DNA of 64,000 bases, taken from contig MU404070.1 of the NCBI GenBank assembly GCA_022695795.1, positions 476,536 through 540,535 of the forward strand, given 5' to 3'. The stretch is from Biscogniauxia marginata (Eukaryota > Ascomycota > Sordariomycetes > Xylariales > Xylariaceae). Below are positions 1-11,817 of the stretch, one piece after another. The first letter of the stretch is position 1. Each line of letters opens with the position of its first letter. The notes under the pieces are model-generated. The model was not told the DNA's origin, did no database searches, and saw nothing but the letters and a program-made list of their open reading frames with translations. The translations under genes were made by a program, and so were the position numbers.

Positions 1-272
1 TAGACCGAATCTATAAAGCGGGTAGCACCGATCAATTTCATCGGCTAATAGAAAAGCGTCTTCATCTATTTGCGACATTTAACATTAAATCTTTGCAATG
101 TTAAAAAGTCAAGCCTATTACTGTTATTATATGGTCTTATACGACATCTATGCATATAGGAAGACATAGCTAGGTCTCCTGGCCGCACACAACACCTGCC
201 TTGGGCTAAAAGATTTGATCCCACTATGGAATATGGGGCTATGTCCCTATGTACAGTCCCACCTATGACCTC
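1..272. other. No gene seen
   Basis: Moderately AT-rich sequence with stops in all frames and no recognisable coding, tRNA or repeat signal. It leads into the inverted-repeat unit that begins near 273. Confidence 0.5.
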
Positions 273-735
273 TTATATATAGGGGCTTCGCCAACCTACC
301 TACCCAGACTCCTACCTTGAATGAATACACTCCATCCGATTCTCATATCTTCGTCCCATCTCAATACCTTTCCTCATATTTTCACCTTCATCTTAAATTT
401 GAAAGTATTTCTTCAAGCTATAGTTTATTATAGGTTTATCCACGACTCGTTAAAATAGGTTAGGCAGAAATTTACCCCAAAGTGGCTGCCGCTGATGAGA
501 CTTGGCAATTTATCACCTACGACTGCTAGTGAGCTTGAAGGTAGAAGATCAACTACGAATATTCATTCAAGACATCGGACTACTTGATGATAATAATAAA
601 ATTAGTCCCGTAGGAAATTAATGATTTACACGAGCACCGCGCTTTATTCAATTGCGTACTAATTGAGATGGGACGAAGATATGAGAATCGGATGAAGTAT
701 ATTAGTCCAAGGGAGTGGGCATATGGGCGAAGTCT
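273..735. repeat. MITE-like unit with ~80-bp terminal inverted repeats
   Basis: The stretch 273-364 (GGCTTCGCC core, then the box CTCATATCTTCGTCCC) reappears as its reverse complement at about 660-735. The two arms face each other around about 295 bp of unrelated sequence. A third, direct-orientation copy of the same box lies at about 19466-19543, so the box is dispersed and not a local palindrome. No transposase frame lies between the arms. This is either a non-autonomous inverted-repeat element or two nearby insertions of one short repeat; no target-site duplication was established. Confidence 0.5.
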
Positions 736-1391
736 AGATTCAAATAACAGGAGGCCATTTGTAGGACTGTATAACAGGGGCACAGCCCCATAATGCAACA
801 TATTTGCACTTGTCCGATCATTTGATGAGGTTTCACCATAATGTTAACCATGAGACTTTGTGGCTCCCACGCCTCTCCTTGAGGCCGATGCATTGGGGTC
901 AATATTAGGACCGATTTCTTCGCCACTATCATAGTTTATTATATACTGTTCAGCCGGGAAACTTTGCTAATTCCTCACGTTCGTACTGCGAGAATTTAAT
1001 GGTGGAGGATGGTAGATTGGTGGCTGAGCCTCGTAATTCGCCTTGAAAGAGGGACTGTTGTTGCGTCGCATTTGACTTCCCCTGTTTCTCGACTCATATA
1101 TTGTTTAACAAGCCAACCCTCGATATTAGGCATTATACACACAATGAGGATTTTTCTAGCTCATGTGGCCACAGAATTGAACTATCCGTCGTTCATATGA
1201 GCAGTAGGTTTGATATTCCATAGCAGATACGTATAAATCGGCCATCTACAAGCTCTACACATCATTACCCTTACTACAATAATACTAACAAACATAGTTA
1301 GATACATGCAGATTCATTAGAATTAAGAGTAAACGTAGTTCCTAATAGGTCTTTTTATTCATAAACAAAAAATTTTTGTCGGGCTCTTTAA
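736..1391. other. No gene seen between the inverted repeat and the LTR element
   Basis: Short open frames only (for example 1009-1200, plus), with no recognisable product. Base composition drops sharply in G and C towards 1320, before the retroelement boundary. Confidence 0.5.
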
Positions 1392-1396
1392 CTTAC
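1392..1396. repeat. Target-site duplication, left copy (CTTAC)
   Basis: CTTAC abuts the first base of the left LTR. The same five bases follow the last base of the right LTR at 7641-7645. Five-base duplications are typical of LTR-retrotransposon integration. Confidence 0.7.
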
Positions 1397-1700
1397 TATT
1401 AAGGGGTAATGCCTTTTATATTTAAAAACTAGAATAATTATTTTAAAATAGCTTAAAGAAATAAACTCTTCCGTGCATGTTCCTTTTTTATATAAATAAG
1501 AAGTTTACACTAATATTTAAAGCTTTAACTATTATTTAACATTTTATTTGTAATTATTAGTAATATCGTTATTTGCGGTTATTAATATTTATATTTTTAG
1601 TTTAATATCTCATTATTATTATTATATGTTTTAATTTATATATTAATATATCTTTTTAATTAATAAAGAAGTATCGAGATCCTTTAAAAAAGTAGTTATA
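1397..1700. repeat. Left LTR (304 bp, heavily mutated)
   Basis: Pairs with 7337-7640 at a constant offset of 5,940 without indels through at least position 1670. The last 30 bases of this copy match the right LTR poorly, so the inner edge is approximate. It is the more AT-converted of the two copies. Confidence 0.7.
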
Positions 1701-4020
1701 AAGTTTTTATATTCATTTTAATTTCTTAAGAAATCCTTTTTATTTTACTAAATACTTAACTCTTTTATTTATTTTAATTAAGTCTTTAATAATTTTTATA
1801 TTATATTTATTTATAACTTAAGCGTTATTAACCTTTTTTAATACCTCTTAAAAGTTAAAAAGTATTTATTTTTCAACATGATAAAATTTAATAAAAAATA
1901 TATAAAAAGTGTTATATATACGTTATTTAAATAAAAGTTTTAAATAAATAACTATAAAAAATAATTTCGTTTATTTAAAAAAGTTATTAAATTTTAATAT
2001 TATGTTTATTAAATATAACGAAATCTCTTTTTTAAAATTAAAAAACTTTAGTTCGCTTTTTATTTAAATATTTTAACTTAGTTTTATACTTACTTTAAAG
2101 CTTTAAAAGTTTTTTTTATATAATTTAATTATTTAATATATATATAAAAAGCTAATAAAGTATTTAAGTTTTATTTATAATAAGTTATACGTAATTAAAT
2201 AAAACTCATAATTAATATAAAATAAAAAATATTTTTAACGTTTAATTAATTCTTTTTATTTAATTATCGATTTATAAGTAAAATGCTATATTTATATAGG
2301 TTTTAATACTTAAAAATCGAGTAAAATTTTTTTAAATTTAAAAGTAAATCGTAAATCCTTATTAGAAATTATGTTTTATAAAAAGCTATATAACTTTTAT
2401 ATTTTTAAACGAAAATCCTAATTAGGTTTTTTATATTTTACTCGCTTTTTTAAAAAGGAATAAAATAAGCCATTTTAATAAAACGATTTATTATTATTTA
2501 AAACTAATTATAATTATTAAATATAAATAAATTAATAATAAAGTTTATAAAAATGAATTATTAAGAAAAATATAATAACTTTAATAATTAAAACTTTTTA
2601 TATAAAAAGTATTTAAATGATTTATTTTTAAGTAATTTAAGTATTTATTAATATAAATAATAATTTATTTTTTTATTTTTAGTTATTAGAAATTACGTTA
2701 AATTAATTTAATAATTTTAGATTTATTTATATGTTTTACGACTTTTAAGTTATGTTTTAATTTAAATTTTTTTTAAAAAGCGTTATTTAATATTTAAAGT
2801 TTATATTTATAATATAAAAAACTTTATTTAAATATAACATTTAATTTTATAAGTTAATTAACTCGTTTTTAATAAAACATATTATTTTTATAACTTTTAA
2901 CACGTTTTTAATAAAAAAGGTATTTTATTTTTCGTATAAAATATTATAAAGTCTTATTAATATTATTAATATAAAAAAACAAAATGTTTTTTTATAATAT
3001 TATTTTAATAAGTTAATATTTATTTCCCCCTTTTTAAAGGCGATACTTTTAACATTTAAAAAGTATATTTAATTTTTTTAAGTTTATAATACATAATAAA
3101 ATTAATTCATATAATCTTATCGACTTATTTAATTTAACATTTATTTAATACTTTAATTATAAAAAAGTATATAAAGTTATAATAATTAAAATAAATTTAA
3201 ATAATATATTTAATATTTTCGAAGTATATTTTTTATACTTTAAAACTATTAATAATAATTAAAAGTTTTTTATTATAAATCTCGTAATTTATTTCCATTA
3301 AAATAAACTTTCTCGAGTAAAATGCTACGAGATGTAATTTCCTGTCATTTTTAATTTAAAAAAGGATAATTTCGAAAATAAATTCCTTAAAAGTGTTTAA
3401 ATAAGCTAAAACTAAAGCCGAAATAAAAACTTTCTTTAAGGTTTTAAATAAGTATATTATATTTTTAATTTAATTTTAATTCTTAAAATTACTCGTAATA
3501 AAGCTATTAAGTAATTTATAAATTTTCGAGTAATTCTTAATAAACCATTTATAAAAATTAATAAAACTTATAAAGAATTATATATTTTTAAAAAAGAACT
3601 ATCTCGACTTTTTTTTATAACTTTTTAATTCTTTTTAATATAATAATATATTTTAAAAAGTTTATTTTTTAAGTATTTTAAATTTATTTATTTAAAGCGA
3701 TTATAAGTTTTTCGCTTACGAGGCGTTTTAAAACTTTTTTAATTAATTAATTATATTTTTTTATATTTACGTAAATTTAAATGTCGTTAACGTAAGTTAA
3801 TACGTTAATATCTAATAAGTCTTTAAAAAATTATTAAGGTATTAATTAATTTAAATAATATAACTATATACTCGAATAACTTATATTTATATTTAAAAGT
3901 CGTTTTTTATTTGTTTCTTTTTTTAATTTATATAAAATAAAACCTATTTTTTAAATTAATTTTCGTAAACCACTTAATAAAATATATTTTATTTTATAAT
4001 TTATAAAAAAAATTAATAAT

Positions 4021-4128
4021 TAAGTTTTATAATACAATTAAGTTTTATAATACAATTAAGTTTTATAATACAATTAAGTTTTATAATACAATTAAGTTTT
4101 ATAATACAATTAAGTTTTATAATACAAT
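4021..4128. repeat. Six perfect 18-bp tandem copies
   Basis: TAAGTTTTATAATACAAT is repeated six times without a single mismatch inside an otherwise heavily mutated retroelement. Perfect identity implies that the array expanded by slippage or unequal exchange after the mutation phase ended, or very recently. Confidence 0.95.
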
Positions 4129-7100
4129 TTTAATATAAAAAAATAAAAATAAAAATAATAGATTTAAACTTATAAATCTTTTTAATAATTAATTTTTTAA
4201 TTAATTTTTTTTAGTAGTTTTAACTCTTTTTTATTTAATATATATATAAATCCTTAAAAGAATTATTTATTATTAATTAATTTTATAATATAATTATAAA
4301 GTTTATATAGAAATAACATTTTAACTACTTTTTTAATTATAATGTTAATATATTTTTAAAATTAAAAAAGTATTATTTTTAATGCCTTTTCTTCGTTTAA
4401 TATAAAGTTAAGCAACTTTATAATTTAAATTATTAAGTTTATAAAAAGATTTTTATTATATATAATAATAAAGTTTTTAAAAGTAATTATTTTATAATGT
4501 TATTTATAATAATTTAAATCGAAAATAACTTATTTATTTTTATTTTTTTATATATTAAAATAAAATTATATCGTATTTCGTGTTAATAAAAATAAATCGC
4601 CTCGTTATATAGTGGTTTTAAGTATATAATATATATTAACGTTAATAATAATTTTTTATAAAAATTTTATTTAATAAATATAATAAGTTATTAATATTAA
4701 ATAAGACGTAAATAAAAATCTTTTTATTTCTCACGTAAAATAATATAATAATAATAAAATGATTTTTTATTATAAGTTTTTTATTAATATTTTAAAAAGC
4801 TATATTTATTTTACGTTTAGTTTTTATATATAAATAAATTAACGCGGGGGTGACTTAAAAGTTTAACGCGCGATATATATATTTAATTTCGGATAATAAG
4901 TCTAAGTTTCGATTTCTTTTAAGTGGGGTTATAATTACTTTTAAGGTGTTAATAAAGAGATTTAGCTTAATTTCGTTTAATAGTTATAAAGTTTTATTTA
5001 ATATAAAAAGACGATTAATTAAAAATCCTGCGTTTTTTTATGTCGGTGTTATTATTAAATAACTTTATAACTTTATTATAAAAGGTAAATATTACTTTAA
5101 AAATAACCTTAACTTTTTTAGTTTTAAGTAAAAATTCTTTACTCGATTTATTATATTAAACGTAATAATTAAATATAAAATAGTTATTTTATTTTTATTT
5201 TTTATATTAATTAATATCTTTTTAGTTAATACCTTTTAATATATTTATTTTATTTTATTTTATTTTTTTAAATTTATTAAAACCTCGCTTTTTATTAGTT
5301 TTTAGATTTTTAGTGTTTTTTTATTTATTTAAAGCTTTTTATTTGTTCGATTTTCTCGGGTTTTTAATTATATTAATAAATTCTTTATTTATATTAAAAA
5401 CTTTTCCTTTTTTAAAATAAACAAGATTAAACATTTTAACTAGAAATATTAAGAATATAATTTCTTAAAATTAAAAGCTAGTTAATTATATAAAGACGTT
5501 TAAGTTTTAAAAATATATAAAATAATAAGTAATATCGTTATTATATTTTAATAATTAATTTAAATTTAAATAAAAAATTATAATTTTTATTTTAATTTAA
5601 TATTAATTTAAAACTCGTTTTATAAATAAAAAGTTAACTTATATAATTTTAACTTAATTAAAATTAAAAGCGTCGTTATAAACCTTTAAATAAACCTTAA
5701 TTAATATTTATTAAATTCGGAATTTTTTAACTTTTTATTATTATATATAATTAATTTATCTTTTTTAATATAATTTTAATAATAAAATAATAAAAATCTA
5801 AGTTTCTTAGGTTAAGAGGTAGTCTCGATACTCTAGTTTATAGCTTAAATAGTTCTTTAAAGGGTTAATTTCTTTTAAAGTTATAATTATTATTCGAGTC
5901 GTTATTTAAAAGATCGAGTTTTAAGTTACTTAAAAATTACTACGAAGCGGAAGTCCATTTTCGAGTAACTATTTTTACTCGATTTCGTTTTTTTTTACCT
6001 TTTATTATTTAGTAAATTAATAAATTTCTTAGTTAATTATTAAATGTAATATAAAAAATATAATTTTTTATATCGAGAATTAAAAAACGAAAAATGAAAA
6101 TTAAATATAAATAAATTTAATAACTCGCGAAGTAAATAATTATAAAGTAATATAAATATTCTTAGTATAATCGCGAATATATTAATTTAAGTTATTTATT
6201 ATAATACTTATATTTTAAATAAAGTTATTTATTTATTTTACTTTTTTAAAATCCTTTTTAAAATCTTTTAACTTTTTTAATAAAGCTTATAAACTAGTAT
6301 TAAAAGTTTTTAGCTTTAATAAGCACTTTTTTTAGTTACGTTTTTATATTATTAACTTATTATTTAAGTTAAACAGTTAAATAAATAGTTTAATATTAAA
6401 GGTTTTTTATTAATTATATAGTTATTAAAAGGCTTATTAGGTTTACTCGTTTTATTTTATTTAGCGTTAAGTTATTTAGTCGATATAATTAAAGGCATTA
6501 TTTTAAACCGCTTAAATAAATTAATTTATATATACGATTTCTTAATTAATACAAGTAGCAAAATTATAAGTTTTTTTTATTAAAATATAATAATACTTTG
6601 TTTATTTAACTAATTTTTATTTGTTTTTTAAGAAAATTAAATTAAATTAAACGGTAAAATATTTATAATTTTTCTTTTAAAAGCTTTTTAAAAATTAATA
6701 ATTTAAAAGTAAAGTAATTTTTTAATTCTTAAACGGCTTTAACTATTTATTAATAAAGAAATCGTTATTATTCCGTTAAATAATTAATATTTATAAGTTC
6801 TTTTTAAATTCTTTATATTATCATTTTACTTTTTTATAAGTTATTAAAAGTAAAAAGTTCCTTTAAAATTAAAGTTTTATTTTATCTTTTTATTTTTATT
6901 AAAAAGATTAAGACATTTAGTAAATTTAATAGTGTTTAACGGGGTTTAATATATATAAATATATTAACGGCGATTTTAACTAAGCTTTAAAATACACTTT
7001 TTAAGATAAAGATATTTATTAAAAAAGGAACCTTTTTTTGTTAAGAAGATAAGTCATATAAGGTTTCTTTTTAAAGGAATATATATTTTTAATTAAATAA

Positions 7101-7336
7101 TCCCACTTTATTTATTATAATAAAATAAGGAAAAACGTGTTTTAAAGTAGTTATAAACTTTTATATTTTCGAAATGTATTTAATTTAATATTTATATTTT
7201 TATAACAAAGGTTAATATTTTAAAAATATTTTTTAATGTTTAATTTATAACGACTTATAAAATAATATTTTTAAATAATAATAAATAAGCCTTTATAAGA
7301 AGTTAAAACTTAGTATAAAAAATAAAAAAATTATAA

Positions 7337-7640
7337 TATTAAAAAGTAATACTTTTTATATTTAAAAATTAAAATAATTATTTTAAAATGATTTAAAAAA
7401 ATAAACTTTTCTATATACGTTTTTTCTTTATATAAATAAAAAGTTTATATTAATATTTAAAGCTTTAATTATTATTTAATATCTTATTCGTAATTATTAA
7501 TAATGCCGCTATTCGTAATTACTAGTATTTATATTTTTAGTTTAATATCTTATTACTATTATTACATGCCTTAACGTACATATCGGCATATTTCTTTAAC
7601 CAACAAATATAAGTAGGGCCTGCGTATCCACTCCGTAACA
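7337..7640. repeat. Right LTR (304 bp, outer edge less mutated)
   Basis: Direct-repeat partner of 1397-1700. Its outer roughly 80 bases (from about 7560) keep normal GC content, including CGTATCC and CTCCGTAACA, where the left copy is AT-converted. Followed directly by the CTTAC duplication. Confidence 0.75.
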
Positions 7641-7645
7641 CTTAC
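7641..7645. repeat. Target-site duplication, right copy (CTTAC)
   Basis: Identical to 1392-1396 and directly abuts the CA terminus of the right LTR. Confidence 0.7.
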
Positions 7646-8578
7646 TCCTGGGAGGCTCTAGAAATCTATCTCGATACCGGGATTCTTCAGCTGATGCAAG
7701 CCAAAGCGGCCTCCTTCATCCAGTCACTACAGTCCGGCGACATTCCGCCCCCGCCGCGTTTATTCCATGTGCAACACTGAATTTTTACCATCGATGCCAT
7801 TTGAGCCTTCTCTGCAGCTACGGTGAAACAGACATACATCCCTCCAAGCAAGGTGGCCAGTTTTGATGCCCAATATAGTTGTTTTCAGAGGGTGGCTGCA
7901 TGAAATATTAGGCCCAAAAAATCATATCATAAAATTCAATGCAACTGCATGACAAATAAAGTGCACGACTCAAATTATCGATATCACAATAACCCGGTTA
8001 TCTTCTTCCATTCCATTAGATAGCCCGACCAGTATTCATGTGGCTTTCTTCCCAGCTCAAACTTAAATCGCTCTTTGGATAACCTACCTGACTCTCCCTG
8101 GATCGCATTTCAGTCTGATTGGCCAAGGATTAAGTGATCTAAAGAGTTACTTACATGGATGAAAAGACCTCATGAAGGTATATTAATAAATTTCAAAGGT
8201 TCGATGACTCAAAGCTATCCACGGTCGAGAAATAATAGTGTAGCAGACTACCCAAGAAATAAGAAGAGGATTGACCTACTGTAGAGTCAGAGTTCAACGT
8301 CGCTCTCGTTAGTCGAATAGAATTTCAGGCTTTGTTGTGCTGCTGGGGAGGTGAGCCTGAGGGGTACACAATTATTATCAAGCAAAATGGAACTCCATAA
8401 GAGAGAAGGAAAAACCTCGCCACTGCACTGAAGTACTTGCGCTTCATTGATATAAGCCGAGCAATTAGGATCGATTCCATTTGTATCAATTAGGCAGACG
8501 ATAATTAACTATTTACTGCGGCCCTGATCAAGAGGTACCCTGAGAAGATTTCGTCATAGCGGTTGAGTTTTCGTCGAG
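7646..8578. other. No gene seen
   Basis: Normal-composition sequence resumes at the LTR edge. Stops occur in all frames. It may hold the eroded N-terminal part of the HET-like gene whose fragment starts at 8579, but no motif can be read. Confidence 0.4.
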
Positions 8579-9115
8579 GTGGAAACAATGCCTTATCTAC
8601 TCTCCAAAGCGATGCAGAAGGACGAGAATACTTGCGAGATCATCCATGAATCGGGAGCTATCTTCAGGCCAGGAGACGATGCTCATAAAATCGATCCCCT
8701 AAAGAGGCGAAGCCTATCAAGTTTGCAGTTTCTGATGATCACTATGTACATATTCCAGTCTTCCGAGCCCCGGGAAGTGATATATTCATTGTTATTAGTC
8801 GCCTGGGACGCCCCGGTGTTTGCTAAAAAGTCAGTCTTCGCCAACAAGGGCTATGCATTATTTATGCGAAACGGCTTCTTTTCCCTTCTTGAAGAGAGGC
8901 CGTTCCGTGTGGATCATGGCAGGCTGTACTCCAATGTGTGTGCTGACTCTGTGCAATTTAGCATCGAGCGTTCGTATGGATTAGATTCTATGCAGGTATT
9001 AGACATCCTCTGCCATCCCTGGTCCTATAAAGCACCTTCAAAAGAATCTATACGAATCAGTACAGTGCCATTCAAACCGAAAGAACCTATCAGGGCACCC
9101 AGGGTATATAGCTAG
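8579..9115 (+). pseudogene. HET-domain-like protein fragment (178 codons)
   Basis: The frame encodes 178 residues. Residues about 59-75 read SSEPREVIYSLLLVAWDAP, which closely resembles the fungal heterokaryon-incompatibility (HET) protein signature around SEPRDTIYALLSIA. About 80 residues on comes LDILCHPWS, resembling the LDILCRPWAP stretch that follows it in that family. The conserved N-terminal HET core expected upstream is absent, and the tail ends early compared with the usual 500-700 residues. I therefore read this as the remnant of a HET gene, not a complete protein. HET proteins trigger cell death after fusion of incompatible hyphae and are often found next to repeats. A short independent protein remains possible. 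Family assignment is by motif recognition only. Confidence 0.4.
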
Positions 9116-10641
9116 AAGGCCAAGAAAAATTGTGGGCTCTTAAGTTGGCCCGACATGAATATGAAGAAGACAGGCATAATCAATACTGACCCGTTCATGG
9201 GTGTCCGGGAAGATGGGCATAGGAACTACCATGCTGCACAAACACAACATGTGGGCCTCACGGCCTTGAAGTTTCGAAAAAGACCTCTACTTCGCCATTA
9301 TAGTTTATACACTAAAGCGTTCGTATTCGATAAGCCCGCGGAGGTGGTGGATGCTTCACAAAACGGTTCTGTTCCGGTATCATAGCTTGAGCTCGGTGAG
9401 TGGAAATAACCTCAGAAAGAAGATCTACCAGACAAATTATGGAAAGCACTTATAGTAGATCGAGGCAAGAACGAGAGAATCCCTCCATACTACTACGCCA
9501 AGGCTTGTAAAAATTCCTCAATTAAAGGAGAGTTGTCAAGTGGAGGAATCAACACGACAGCTCTAATTAACGACGAACACAATTCAATTATTGCAAATTT
9601 TTGTTGACGGAGAAAGGAGAAATCGGGACCCAAAGAAGAAGAAAAAAAAGAAATGAAAAATGTATGATACGAACGAATAAAAGTCTCAAAGGAGATGCCG
9701 GAATGGCAGCGTATAGGAGAAGCCAGGTGGACGAAAGAGGCACAAAGGGTCGTAAAGACCTTACCGGTACTTCTAATAAGGTGATAAATCAACAGAGGGC
9801 AAATGAAGAGGACCCCCTCCAATAATATAGGTTTATCGGCAAAAGTTATATTCATGGAATGATGGATTACGAAGCACTTCGAGGGAAATTCCAGGAAGAC
9901 ATTGCGTATCAGGCGTTTGAATTAAGGCAATTATGGGGTAATTTTGTTAAGAAATAGGTGGATAGAGATTCACAGGGGGACTCACTACCAGAAAGTTGCG
10001 GCTTATAGTTTAGTCAATAGCATAGTAACCTTGGATTGCCTATAGGAGCAGATGCTGGGATGCGGGACAAGGCCCGACTCGTCTTGATATTCCGGCCAAA
10101 GCTAGGGGAACTTAGCCGCAACATCTTCCGGATAGTTATCATTGGGTGTATCTCATTGCCATAGTCTTAGTCATCTCTTGTAATCTATACGCGTAAGCTC
10201 TACAATGTACCTGAGGAATAAAAATTCCAGGCTTAGAGTCCATCGTATATGTATGGACGGATAGACGCGTCACCAAAGCCAAGCCGTTTAATTCGTATTT
10301 CATCGTCGTTGGCGATGGGGATGCAACATAACTTCGATAACTAATATGTAAGGGGATATTTGTAACAACAGTTCTAATTGGGAATACTAAAGAGATTTTA
10401 GGGAACGGTGAGCGATGAAATAGCAGCCATGATAATTGACTATAGTCAGAGTATTGCGAGACCTGTGATAAAATGGTTCCCTTAAACCCTTTTTGTACTC
10501 GGTACGATTCGAGCGGCATTGGGTCTTCAAGTAAAAGCTCCGTATGAAAGGAAGCACGCCGAGTGTGCTATGAAAAGCGAGCGCAAATCATGGTTCGCCC
10601 GCCCGCCATCTACCGCTCTACGCATGCCATCACACTATTGA
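9116..10641. other. No convincing gene
   Basis: Several short frames occur (9155-9385 plus, 9493-9855 minus, 10139-10519 minus), none with recognisable motifs, signal peptide or intron signals. The end of this stretch probably includes the eroded 5' exon of the tyrosinase pseudogene. Confidence 0.4.
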
Positions 10642-11817
10642 CACGATGTCCACAGGACTGATCTGACAACGATGGAGAAGTTGGATGACATCAATGGAGA
10701 CTTGTGTCTGATGTCATTGCCTGCGAGTAGCGGCATTAAGGGTGCCTTTAGTAGATGGGATGAACTACAATACGCCCATATCGCACAGTCAGACTATATA
10801 CACGGCGTGGTGCGTGATGAAGCTAGGGATTTCGTCAAATAACGTGCCTGACTATTTAAGGGCGCATTCCTACCGTTCCACCGATACTTCGTCACCGTCC
10901 ACGAGCATCTTTTGAAGACCGAGTGCAACTATACCGGACCCCTCCCGTGAGTCGTCTTCAGATCATTCATTCATATGCAGCAGTGAGCCTGATAGGCTAC
11001 AGGTATTGGGAATGAGCCCCTGGACGTCGGGAACATCAATGGATCGGCAATATTCGACACAGAGATGGGCTTCGGCGGTAACGGCACCGGCACTGATCGT
11101 TACATTGCGGACGGGCCGTTCGCCAACCTTACTCTGCGCTTTATGGAGGATCTGACGACGTCTAGTTACTACATCTCGTGCTATCTCAACGACAGGGCCT
11201 TCTCGAGCGCGGCGCAGTCAAACGTCGACACGTGCTTAGGGAAAGAGACGTTCGTTGAGGCTTGGCGGTGCTACGAAGGCGTCCTCACGGGGCGGGCCGC
11301 GGCGGTGTCATGGGAACGGTGAGTTCACATGTTTTGTATAAATTTAAGTTTTGTTGTCTTGCCAAAAGGTATTGATAATACACCATAGATGGTAAATCCG
11401 CTTCTCTCGCCAGGGGACCCCATCTTCTATCTCCATCACGGCTACCTCGACAAGCTATGGTGGGATTGGCAGTCAGAAAACATCACAACGCGGTTGACGG
11501 ATATCGGAGGCAACAACACGGCATCCGGGTTTCCCTCCGGATTCAATTTCACGGGTGCACCCCCTTTCGGCGGCGGCAATGGAGGCCAGTCCAACTTCAC
11601 GGCACCTCCAGGATTCCTGCCTTTGAACCCGTCAGGTCCACTGCCGTTCCCTGGTATGAACAAAACCCTGAACAAGGCGCTCACCGACTACTTCAACGAT
11701 GGGGGCAACATCACAACGCTGAACCACACGCTCTGGTCAGCCAGTATCATGGAGAATATCACGATAGCCGACGTTATGGATCCCCGGGGTGGATTCATCT
11801 GCGCTCAATACCTCTGA
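10642..11817 (+). pseudogene. Tyrosinase (polyphenol oxidase) pseudogene
   Basis: Both copper sites of a short fungal tyrosinase can be traced. CuA: YAH and IHG in 10750-10809, then FLPFHRYF after a 51-bp intron (10810-10860). A second intron is 10947-11002. CuB: PHGAG before a third intron (about 11321-11388), then DPIFYLHH and DKLWWDWQ to a stop at 11815-11817. At least three lesions disable it: an extra base after LPYW gives a TGA at 11013-11015; a one-base loss near 11279 shifts frame before PHGAG; and the CuB histidine after PHGAG is Arg (CGC, 11298-11300). The start and any signal peptide are lost. Intact introns show it was once expressed. Tyrosinases hydroxylate phenols and oxidise catechols, often for pigment or secondary metabolism. 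Three potential N-glycosylation sites (NIT, NFT, NHT) remain. Confidence 0.75.

Larger units (their letters stand above)
1397..7640. mobile_element. RIP-degraded LTR retrotransposon, 6.24 kb
   Basis: This block is almost entirely A and T with no long open frame on either strand. Its ends are two direct repeats (1397-1700 and 7337-7640) that align without gaps over most of their length at a constant offset of 5,940 bases. Their differences are mainly C/T and G/A transitions, the signature of repeat-induced point mutation. The element is flanked by the 5-bp duplication CTTAC. The right LTR ends in CGTAACA; the left starts TATTAAGGGG, as expected if an original TGTTA end lost its G, which gives the usual short TG...CA inverted termini. 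Size fits a Ty3/gypsy or Ty1/copia element, but gag-pol is too mutated to say which. Orientation is not determinable by eye. Confidence 0.8.

Noticed and set aside
915..1010. Weak similarity to 9290-9360 (CTTCGCCA...TATAGTTTAT)
   Set aside because: Matches are short and gapped, not enough to call a repeat by eye.
10139..10519. 126-codon minus-strand frame
   Set aside because: No motif, no splice signals, and composition like the surrounding decayed DNA.
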